A stretch of 40,122 nucleotides of DNA from Eubacterium sp. Lineage in GTDB: Bacteria > Bacillota > Clostridia > Lachnospirales > Lachnospiraceae. The stretch spans positions 1-40,122 of the forward strand of contig JAFWIO010000032.1 in the NCBI GenBank assembly GCA_017514785.1. Direction: 5' to 3'. The notes under the pieces were generated by a model that worked only from the letters and a program-made list of their open reading frames with translations, ran no database searches and had not been told where the DNA came from. Shown in pieces: positions 34,058-40,122 of the stretch. How positions within the stretch are numbered: the stretch's first letter is position 1; every line of letters begins with the position of its first letter. The position numbers and the translations under genes are program-made.

Positions 34058-34696
34058 ATGGCAAACAGATATGATGATGAAACAATGAAATTCATTGAAA
34101 CAAGAAAGCGCGTTGCTCATATGAGACGCGAGGAAGCTAGAAGAAAGCGTAATATTATGATTGCAATTATTGCCGCTGTTGTTATTTTGGTGGTAGTTAT
34201 TGCGATTGCAGCTACTTCATGTAGTTGTGGTGGTTCTAAAGAGGAAGCTACTACAGTAGCACCTACTACAGTAGAAGCGACTACAGTAGAGGAGACCACG
34301 GAAGAAGAAACTACTGAAGAAGGCGAGTTCTCAGAAGGTTCAAAGGCATATGTTACTGAAGAAGGCGTACGTCTACGTTCAGAGGCATCTACAGATAGTG
34401 ATATTGTAAACGAACTATCAAAGGGTGCTGAAGTTACTGTTATCTCAAACGAAGATGACTGGGTAAAGGTTAAATACGAGGGCGACGAAGGATACATCAA
34501 AGGCGAGTATCTATCAAGTGAAAAGTTATCAAGCGATAGCTCAGATAGTTCAGATGATAGCAACTCAGACAGTTCTAATGATGACCAGAGAACTATTGAG
34601 ACTAGAAGAAGAACAATCAACTCAGAAACAAAGAAAAGTTCAAGCAGCAGTTCGAACAAGAAATCAAACACAAACGATAAAAGAACACTTTACTAA
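34058..34696 (+). CDS. Membrane-anchored SH3b-domain protein
   Basis: The protein has 212 residues. A charged cytoplasmic N-terminus (Arg/Glu-rich, 1-30) precedes a membrane helix at 31-53 (IMIAIIAAVVILVVVIAIAA). Then comes a Thr/Glu linker (65-90), a bacterial SH3 domain at about 95-150 (EGVRLRSEASTDSDIVNELS, VKVKYEGDEGYIKGEYLS) and a Ser/Asp/Asn-rich tail. Such domains usually bind wall peptides. No catalytic domain is attached, so it may be a sensor or anchor. GGAG is present before the ATG. Confidence 0.88.
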   Translation: MANRYDDETMKFIETRKRVAHMRREEARRKRNIMIAIIAAVVILVVVIAIAATSCSCGGSKEEATTVAPTTVEATTVEETTEEETTEEGEFSEGSKAYVTEEGVRLRSEASTDSDIVNELSKGAEVTVISNEDDWVKVKYEGDEGYIKGEYLSSEKLSSDSSDSSDDSNSDSSNDDQRTIETRRRTINSETKKSSSSSSNKKSNTNDKRTLY

Positions 34697-34706
34697 AAAA
34701 GATATC

Positions 34707-34736
34707 AAAAAGGAGCTCGAACAGAGCTCCTTTTTT
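34707..34736 (+). terminator. Intrinsic terminator before folC
   Basis: A 12-bp perfect stem (34707-34718 with 34724-34735), 5-base loop and T run. It ends 11 bases before folC; no other folate promoter is obvious, so some readthrough is likely. Confidence 0.85.
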
Positions 34737-34746
34737 AAAGGGTAAA

Positions 34747-35886
34747 ATGAATTACAAAGAAGCAAGAGAATATTTGGAAAGCACAAATAAATATGGAAGC
34801 ATCTTGGGACTAAACACTATCAAGGAACTACTTAAGAGACTTGATAATCCACAGGACAAACTTAAAGTCGTACACTTTGCAGGAACTAATGGCAAAGGAT
34901 CTACTATGGCTTACTTAGAGAGCATTTTACTATGTGCTGGATATTCTGTTGGTAAGTATAATTCACCGGTGGTCTTTGACGAGAGGGAGAATATTACTGT
35001 AGATAAAACTCCAATCTCTGAGGAGGATGTGGCAAAGTACATCACGACACTAAAAAAGGTAAGTGAAGAAATGGTATCAGATGACTTGAGTCATCCTACT
35101 AGATTTGAGATAGAAACTGCCATGGCTTTTATGTTCTTTGCAGAGGCCGAGTTGGATGTATGTCTTATTGAGTGTGGAATGGGTGGAAGAGATGATGCTA
35201 CCAATGTGTTTGAAGATAAACTTTTGGCGGTGATTACAAACATAAGTCTTGATCACACAAAAGAGTTGGGCGAGACTATAGAAGAAATAAAGGAAAACAA
35301 AGAGGGAATTATAAAGAATAATTGTCCGGTTGTTTATGCTGGAACTATGGGCAGTATTGAAGAGATAAACCAAGAGACTGCCATCAGAGCAGCAGAGGAA
35401 TTGCAAAAACAGGGATTTAAATTAAAGAAATTTATAGACGAGGGAATAGCTGAAACTTATTGGCCTGGTCGCATGGAGACTATATGTGAAGAGCCTTTGT
35501 TTATTATCGATGGAGCGCACAATCCAGGCGCTGTTTTGAAGTTGAGAGACTATATTGATTTACATTTTACAAATAAAACAATTACCTTTATAATGGGTGT
35601 ATTGGCCGACAAAGACTTTGCCGAGGAGGCGAATATAATTGGGAAAAAAGCAGAGAAAATTTACACGATTACTCCGAATAATAACAGGGGTCTTAGCGCG
35701 AATAAGCTTAGTGATGTTTTTAGTGAGTATAATGAGAACGTTGTTGCAACTAAGAGCATCGAAGAAGCAGTAGAACGCGCTGTAGAAGATTGCAAAGCTA
35801 ACGAGTCGGATATGATTATCGCTTTTGGTTCTCTTTCGATTTTGAAAGACATCAAAGAAGCGGCAAATAAAATATTAAACAGTTAA
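34747..35886 (+). CDS. folC: Folylpolyglutamate/dihydrofolate synthase, internally shortened
   Basis: It adds glutamate to dihydropteroate or folates using ATP. Motifs: [20 protein letters not shown] (P-loop, residues 43-60), [49 protein letters not shown] and [10 protein letters not shown]. The length, 379, is about 50 short of the usual 420-430. The gap falls between [16 protein letters not shown] and [15 protein letters not shown], where relatives have a beta-strand segment ending in a G-HQ--NA motif that seems absent. All other motifs are intact and the frame is open, so the protein is probably functional. First gene of the folate operon. AAAGGG precedes the ATG. Confidence 0.92.
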   Translation: MNYKEAREYLESTNKYGSILGLNTIKELLKRLDNPQDKLKVVHFAGTNGKGSTMAYLESILLCAGYSVGKYNSPVVFDERENITVDKTPISEEDVAKYITTLKKVSEEMVSDDLSHPTRFEIETAMAFMFFAEAELDVCLIECGMGGRDDATNVFEDKLLAVITNISLDHTKELGETIEEIKENKEGIIKNNCPVVYAGTMGSIEEINQETAIRAAEELQKQGFKLKKFIDEGIAETYWPGRMETICEEPLFIIDGAHNPGAVLKLRDYIDLHFTNKTITFIMGVLADKDFAEEANIIGKKAEKIYTITPNNNRGLSANKLSDVFSEYNENVVATKSIEEAVERAVEDCKANESDMIIAFGSLSILKDIKEAANKILNS

Positions 35887-35906
35887 AGCCGAAAGGAGAG
35901 ATTGAC

Positions 35907-36473
35907 ATGTTTGATAGAGGAAAAATCGAAGAAGCAGTAAAATTAATGCTTGAAGGTATTGGCGAGGATACCGAAAGAGAGGGATTGAAGGATACTCCAG
36001 CTAGAGTAGCCAGAATGTATGAAGAATTATTTGCAGGAATGAATCAGGATGCTAGCGAGCATCTATCTTGCACATTTAGTTGTGATAATAACAACGTTGT
36101 AATAGAAAAAGACATTACTTTTTATTCCACATGTGAGCACCACATTATGCCATTTTATGGAAAGGCGCACATTGCTTATATTCCAAAGGGAAAAGTAGTG
36201 GGAATTAGCAAGCTTGCTAGAACTGTGGAAGTTTATGCTAGAAGACTTCAGATTCAAGAGCAGATGACTGAGCAAATAGCACAGGCTATTTACGATGGTT
36301 TGGATGCTGAAGGTGTTTTAGTGTTAGTGGAAGCAGAACACATGTGTATGTCTGCTAGAGGAATCAAGAAACCTGGAAGCAAGACTATTAGTATGTCTAC
36401 AAAGGGTGTCTTTGAATCGGACGCTAAGTTAAAAGAAGAAGTTGTTATGCTTATGAGAAGCGAGGAAAAATAA
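35907..36473 (+). CDS. folE: GTP cyclohydrolase I
   Basis: This 188-residue enzyme converts GTP to dihydroneopterin triphosphate, the first step of folate synthesis. The zinc and active-site residues are in [22 protein letters not shown] (Cys75, His77, His78 region) and the second zinc Cys in [36 protein letters not shown] is the typical core helix. Length is normal. AAAGGAG lies before the ATG. The stop overlaps the folP start by one base, so the two are translationally coupled. Confidence 0.96.
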   Translation: MFDRGKIEEAVKLMLEGIGEDTEREGLKDTPARVARMYEELFAGMNQDASEHLSCTFSCDNNNVVIEKDITFYSTCEHHIMPFYGKAHIAYIPKGKVVGISKLARTVEVYARRLQIQEQMTEQIAQAIYDGLDAEGVLVLVEAEHMCMSARGIKKPGSKTISMSTKGVFESDAKLKEEVVMLMRSEEK

Positions 36474-37342
36474 TGGCTCAGGATTACAGTATTAATATTG
36501 ATAGAGAACCCGTAATAATGGGTATTTTAAATGTCACACCAGATTCATTTTCTGATGGTGGCAAATTTTATAATAAGATAGATAAAGCTCTAGCGCACGT
36601 TGAGCAAATGACTAACGACGGCGCAAAGATTATTGATATTGGTGGAGAGTCTACTAGACCAGGCTACACACCTATCACTATTGCAGAGGAACTAGATAGA
36701 GTTATTCCTATTATCGAGGCTATTAGAAAGCGCTTCGAAGTTCCTTTATCTATCGATACTTACAAGGCAGCAGTGGCACAGGCAGCTGTGGATGCTGGTT
36801 GCGATATGATCAACGACATTTGGGGATTTAGAGGTCATATGGCTCTTAAACATATGAGATTTAATGATACTTCTTTGCAGACGCCGTTTGTTAAGTCTAT
36901 GGCAAAGGTTGTGGCAGAGACTGGAGTTCCTGTGATAGTTGGTCATAATAGATTTAAAGCAAAGTACGATGACTTTATGCAAGATGTACTAAATGACCTT
37001 CGCGAGTCTATCGATTTGGGACACGCAGCAGGCGTTAGAGATAATCAAATAATAGTAGATCCAGGCGTAGGATTTGCAAAGACTTACAAACAAAACTTAT
37101 ATATTGTTAATCATATAGAAGAAATTAGAAAGATGGGATATCCAGTTATGCTTGGATGTTCTAGAAAATCAGTTATTAGAGAAACTCTGGGCGTGGAAGA
37201 CACTGATGTGCTAGGTGGTTCTGTAGCAACTACAGTAATAGGCTTAGACCGTGGTGCAAGACTATTTAGAGTTCATGATGTAAAGGAAAACTACCAGGCT
37301 ATGATGACTGCTTGGAAGTTTATGAATTCGCAGAGATACTAA
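36473..37342 (+). CDS. folP: Dihydropteroate synthase
   Basis: This 289-residue TIM-barrel enzyme joins p-aminobenzoate to dihydropterin pyrophosphate and is the target class of sulfonamides. MGILNVTPDSFSDGG (17-31), IDIGGESTRPGYTPI, INDIWGF, VDPGVGFAKTYKQN and MLGCSRKSVI are the conserved loops. Length is normal. The start ATG overlaps the folE stop; 23 bases separate it from folBK. Confidence 0.96.
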   Translation: MAQDYSINIDREPVIMGILNVTPDSFSDGGKFYNKIDKALAHVEQMTNDGAKIIDIGGESTRPGYTPITIAEELDRVIPIIEAIRKRFEVPLSIDTYKAAVAQAAVDAGCDMINDIWGFRGHMALKHMRFNDTSLQTPFVKSMAKVVAETGVPVIVGHNRFKAKYDDFMQDVLNDLRESIDLGHAAGVRDNQIIVDPGVGFAKTYKQNLYIVNHIEEIRKMGYPVMLGCSRKSVIRETLGVEDTDVLGGSVATTVIGLDRGARLFRVHDVKENYQAMMTAWKFMNSQRY

Positions 37343-37365
37343 GGTGTCTGCGACAAAGGATAAAT

Positions 37366-38229
37366 ATGGATTGCATTAACATTAAAAAACTTGAAATATT
37401 TGCATACCATGGCGTGAATGAAGAAGAAAAGGAAAATGGACAAACCTTCTTTATAAACGCCACTATTTATAGTGACATAGTAACTCCAGGTCTTAGTGAT
37501 GATTTGGAAGATACAGTTAACTATTCTAAAGTATGCAAGTTTATAAATAAGTTCTTTACAGAGAATCGTTTTGATTTGATAGAAGCAGCAGCTATTCAAA
37601 CTTCAAGAGCAGTTCTTAAGAACTTTCCAAAGATTAGAAAGATAGATTTAGAAGTTAATAAGCCAGAAGCTCCTGTATCACTAAGTTTTGAAAACATTTC
37701 AGTTAAGGTGACTTCTGAGTGGAAGAAAGCATACCTAAGTATTGGCTCAAATATGGGTGATAAAGAAGCGTATCTAAACGACGCAGTAGAAGAATTTTAC
37801 AATGATGATAACTGCAGAGTAAACGCAGTTTCAAACTTTGTTGAGACTAAGCCTTACGGACCAGTAGAACAAGATAACTTCCTAAACGGCTGTGTAGAGA
37901 TTGAAACTTTATATTCTGCTAGAGAACTTCTAGATAGAATTCACGAGATAGAAAATGAAAACGATCGCACAAGAGAAGTTCACTGGGGACCAAGAACACT
38001 TGATATCGATATCGTGTTCTTTGGCGAGGAAGTGATAGATGAACCTGATCTTAAGGTTCCGCATATCGAGATGCACAAGCGTGCGTTTGTGCTAGAACCT
38101 TTGAATCAGATAGCGCCCAATGCTGTTCATCCTTTATTTGGGAAGTCGGTTGGTCAGCTAAGAGACGAGTGCGACGACGATACAGTAAATAAGTGTGCAG
38201 GTTGCGGTGGATGCCCTGCAAATAAATAA
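37366..38229 (+). CDS. folK: Fused dihydroneopterin aldolase and HPPK with Cys-rich tail
   Basis: The 287-residue protein joins two consecutive folate enzymes. Residues 1-115 are FolB (INIKKLEIFAYHGVNEEEKENGQTF and the conserved ETVNYSKVCKFI-like segment DTVNYSKVCKFI), which releases glycolaldehyde from dihydroneopterin. Residues 120-265 are FolK (AYLSIGSNMGDKEAYLNDAV, ETKPYGPVEQDNFLNGCVEI, WGPRTLDIDIVFFG, VPHIEMHKRAFVLEPL), which pyrophosphorylates the product. The last 20 residues carry CAGCGGCP, three Cys in CxxCxxC spacing that are not part of FolK. AAAGGA before ATG 37366 fixes the start; the longer in-frame extension overlaps folP and lacks a site. folB-folK fusions are known in clostridia. 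Confidence 0.93.
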   Translation: MDCINIKKLEIFAYHGVNEEEKENGQTFFINATIYSDIVTPGLSDDLEDTVNYSKVCKFINKFFTENRFDLIEAAAIQTSRAVLKNFPKIRKIDLEVNKPEAPVSLSFENISVKVTSEWKKAYLSIGSNMGDKEAYLNDAVEEFYNDDNCRVNAVSNFVETKPYGPVEQDNFLNGCVEIETLYSARELLDRIHEIENENDRTREVHWGPRTLDIDIVFFGEEVIDEPDLKVPHIEMHKRAFVLEPLNQIAPNAVHPLFGKSVGQLRDECDDDTVNKCAGCGGCPANK

Positions 38230-38244
38230 TAGTTGGTAAAGATT

Positions 38245-39372
38245 ATGGATGATTTATTAAAGTACAGAAATCGAATAGATGAGATTGATGATGAGATAGT
38301 TAAACTCTTTTTAGAGCGAATCGATATTTCAAAAGATGTGGCTGACTATAAGATAAAGACTGGAAAGCCAGTTCTAGACAGAGAAAGAGAACTATCAAAG
38401 TTGGAGAAACTAAAGAGCAAAGCCCCTGAAAAGTTTGAGGCTTTAGGTATTGCTGAGTTGTTTGAGCAGATTATGGCAATGTCTAGAAAGTATCAATACA
38501 TTAAGATGGGTGAAGTTGGAAAGCTAGATGACTTTGGCTTTGAGATAGTTGATGAGATTCCAAAGACAAACGTTAAAGTAGCATATCAAGGAATTCCAGG
38601 TGCTTATTCTCAACAAGCGGCTAGCGAGTACTTTGGCGATGGCGCAGAGTATGTGCACGTTACTACATTTAGAGAGGCTGTTGAGACAGTCAAAAATGGA
38701 GAGGCTAATTATGCGGTTCTTCCTTTTGAAAATTCATCAGCTGGTATAGTGGCAGACGTTTACGATTTGTTAGTGGAATACGACACTTACATTATGGATA
38801 CTTTTGACATCAAGATTAAGCATTGCTTGTGTGGTATCAAAGGTTCAACTATCGATGATATAAAAGAGATTTACTCACATCCTCAAGCCTTTATGCAGAG
38901 CAATGAGTTTATAGAAGAGCATGGCTTTAGTAAGATTAATCTTGCAAACACAGCCATCAGTGCTAGATATATTTCGGAGCAGACAGATAAGTCGAGGGGA
39001 TGTATTTGTAGCGAGAATGCTGCAGAGATTTACGGCTTAGAGATTCTAGAGAAGAATATTAACTTTACGGCAAAGAACACTACAAAGTTTATTATTATCA
39101 GCAATGAGAAAGTGGCTAGAAAAGATGCCGGACTTATCTGTATAAGTTTTGAGATGCCTCACGAGAGTGGAACACTTTACCAGATGCTATCTCATATCAT
39201 TTATAACAATTTGAATATGACAAGCATCCAATCGCGTCCTATCCCAGATAGAAAGTGGGAGTACAGGTTCTATGTAGAGTTTGAGGGTAAAATAACTGAT
39301 AAGGATGTTATGAACGCACTTAGCGGAATAACATCAGAAGCGCTAAATGCAAAGATATTAGGAAACTACTAA
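38245..39372 (+). CDS. pheA: Bifunctional chorismate mutase/prephenate dehydratase
   Basis: The 375-residue enzyme turns chorismate into phenylpyruvate for phenylalanine synthesis. Residues 1-85 are an AroQ-type chorismate mutase helix domain (LLKYRNRIDEIDDEIVKLFL, with Arg7, Lys34-type residues). Residues 110-285 are the dehydratase (VAYQGIPGAYSQQAA, VLPFENSSAGIV, and the catalytic T-[RK]-F motif as NTTKF). Residues 297-370 are an ACT domain (FEMPHESGTLYQMLSHI, SIQSRPIPDRKWEYRFYVEF) where Phe should bind and inhibit. ATG 38245 follows a weak GGTAA site and is 15 bases after folBK, so it is probably the last gene of the folate operon. Chorismate is also the source of p-aminobenzoate, which may explain the linkage. 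Confidence 0.95.
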   Translation: MDDLLKYRNRIDEIDDEIVKLFLERIDISKDVADYKIKTGKPVLDRERELSKLEKLKSKAPEKFEALGIAELFEQIMAMSRKYQYIKMGEVGKLDDFGFEIVDEIPKTNVKVAYQGIPGAYSQQAASEYFGDGAEYVHVTTFREAVETVKNGEANYAVLPFENSSAGIVADVYDLLVEYDTYIMDTFDIKIKHCLCGIKGSTIDDIKEIYSHPQAFMQSNEFIEEHGFSKINLANTAISARYISEQTDKSRGCICSENAAEIYGLEILEKNINFTAKNTTKFIIISNEKVARKDAGLICISFEMPHESGTLYQMLSHIIYNNLNMTSIQSRPIPDRKWEYRFYVEFEGKITDKDVMNALSGITSEALNAKILGNY

Positions 39373-39400
39373 AAAAGAGGATTCGTATGAATCCTCTTTT
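39373..39400. terminator. Bidirectional terminator after pheA
   Basis: A perfect 12-bp stem (39373-39384 with 39389-39400) with a GTAT loop, A/T tracts on both sides, between convergent genes. Confidence 0.9.
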
Positions 39401-39401
39401 A

Positions 39402-40122
39402 TTATTCTATATCATCTAACGTGTCTTGATCTCTTAGTGGCCCTTTGACTTTCAAGTATTTGACTATATCGTCGAAGACCTCTTTGTTTCTAGGTTCTTG
39501 GAATATCTCGTGTCTCATATCCTCATAAAGTCTGTAAACGACATTTCTAAATCTTCTATGTCTTATAAAGTTAACAGACTTTTTAAATGCCGTATCATTT
39601 ACTCTACATGGATCTTCAGCGCCCGAGGCAAACATAATAGGAAGCTCTAGCTCTTTAAATCTCCAACCTTGCTTGCTGTAAACTGAACTCATTAGATTAA
39701 ATAAAGTAAGATATCCATTTATTGTGAAATAGAATCCACACTTTGGATCTGCATTATACTCATCCACCACGTCTCTATCTGAGCAAAGCCATGCGTTTAA
39801 GATTCCCTCTTTCTTAAAGGCTCTCTCAAATGGTCCGAAAACCAACTTTGTAATAAGTGGACTTCTGTATTTTTCTCCCTTAAAGAATTTAATAACTTTG
39901 GCTAAGAACTTGCCAGCGCCCACTCCAGGCTTCATAGCTGGAAGACCTGATAGAACAAGAGCATCTATATTTCTAGAACGCTTCTTTATAAACGACAAAG
40001 CGATTAGCGAACCCATGCTGTGTCCGAGTAAAATCAAAGGTAACTTTGGAAATTCACGTCTTAAATACATAGTGAAGTTTTCCACATCATCAGTTAGCCC
40101 TTTATATCCGTCCTCGCCAAAG
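39402..40122 (-). CDS. Alpha/beta hydrolase, lysophospholipase-like (N-terminus outside window)
   Basis: The frame stays open to the right edge, giving 239 C-terminal residues. LILLGHSMGSLIALSFI holds the nucleophile elbow Ser (G-H-S-M-G), IMFASGAEDPCRVND the acid, and MRHEIFQEP the catalytic His, so the triad is complete. The order and spacing match monoacylglycerol lipase/lysophospholipase-like hydrolases (Hydrolase_4). An internal GTG at 40085 is not the real start because FGEDGYKGLTDDVENF upstream of and across it matches the family. Substrate unknown. Confidence 0.88.
   Translation of the reverse strand, partial: FGEDGYKGLTDDVENFTMYLRREFPKLPLILLGHSMGSLIALSFIKKRSRNIDALVLSGLPAMKPGVGAGKFLAKVIKFFKGEKYRSPLITKLVFGPFERAFKKEGILNAWLCSDRDVVDEYNADPKCGFYFTINGYLTLFNLMSSVYSKQGWRFKELELPIMFASGAEDPCRVNDTAFKKSVNFIRHRRFRNVVYRLYEDMRHEIFQEPRNKEVFDDIVKYLKVKGPLRDQDTLDDIE

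Noticed and set aside
34117..34671. Long antisense frame opposite the SH3b gene, and similar frames opposite other genes
   Set aside because: They lack ribosome sites and recognisable domains; they arise from biased codons such as Ser/Glu/Asp runs on the coding strand.

Overview
The window looks like chromosomal DNA from a low-GC, anaerobic Gram-positive bacterium of the class Clostridia, possibly Lachnospiraceae-like; the genus cannot be told from this sequence. The clues are A/T-rich composition, strong GGAGG ribosome binding sites, many U-tailed intrinsic terminators, a T-box riboswitch, a type III glutamine synthetase, a glutamate synthase split into single-domain genes, and an ANTAR antiterminator protein. 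No rRNA, tRNA, CRISPR array, insertion sequence or prophage was seen.

Region 1 (1-11.6 kb) is a nitrogen-assimilation locus. On the minus strand, one seven-gene operon encodes the amidotransferase, FMN/Fe-S synthase and GXGXG modules of glutamate synthase, a polyferredoxin, an NAD(P)H oxidoreductase, a short glutamine synthetase and an ANTAR regulator. Divergently, on the plus strand, lie glutamine synthetase III (glnN) and an ammonium transporter fused to a P-II domain. The 353-bp divergent region holds two near-consensus promoters. Each leader carries a hairpin with the hexaloop A-A-A/T-G-G-C overlapping the 5' arm of an intrinsic terminator. This is the layout expected of an ANTAR target, so the regulator at the end of the operon probably controls both transcripts.

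Region 2 (11.6-16.5 kb) has a minus-strand pair (membrane acyltransferase-like protein and SpoIIE-type phosphatase) and then a T-box riboswitch with a TGG (Trp) specifier in front of an orphan TrpB2-type tryptophan synthase beta chain.

Region 3 (16.5-27 kb) encodes the cell envelope: a Pro/Gln/Gly-repeat membrane protein, an unknown membrane-anchored protein, an NlpC/P60 peptidase, a SleB-like wall hydrolase, a secreted LxxG-heptad-repeat protein paired with an MMPL exporter and an Ig/Fn3-like surface protein, and a lipoteichoic-acid-synthase-like phosphoglycerol transferase.

Region 4 (27-40 kb) is mostly housekeeping: a P-loop kinase, gltX, the LemA/DUF2207 pair, a compact UvrD-like helicase, a DUF1292 protein, an SH3b membrane protein, a folate operon (folC, folE, folP, a folB-folK fusion) continuing into pheA, and a truncated alpha/beta hydrolase at the edge.

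The signals most worth a second look are the mirrored ANTAR-type attenuators and a family of three terminators (near 11.6, 16.4 and 24.9 kb) whose stems differ but whose long loops share an almost identical sequence, TCACTWAMAATCGTT.
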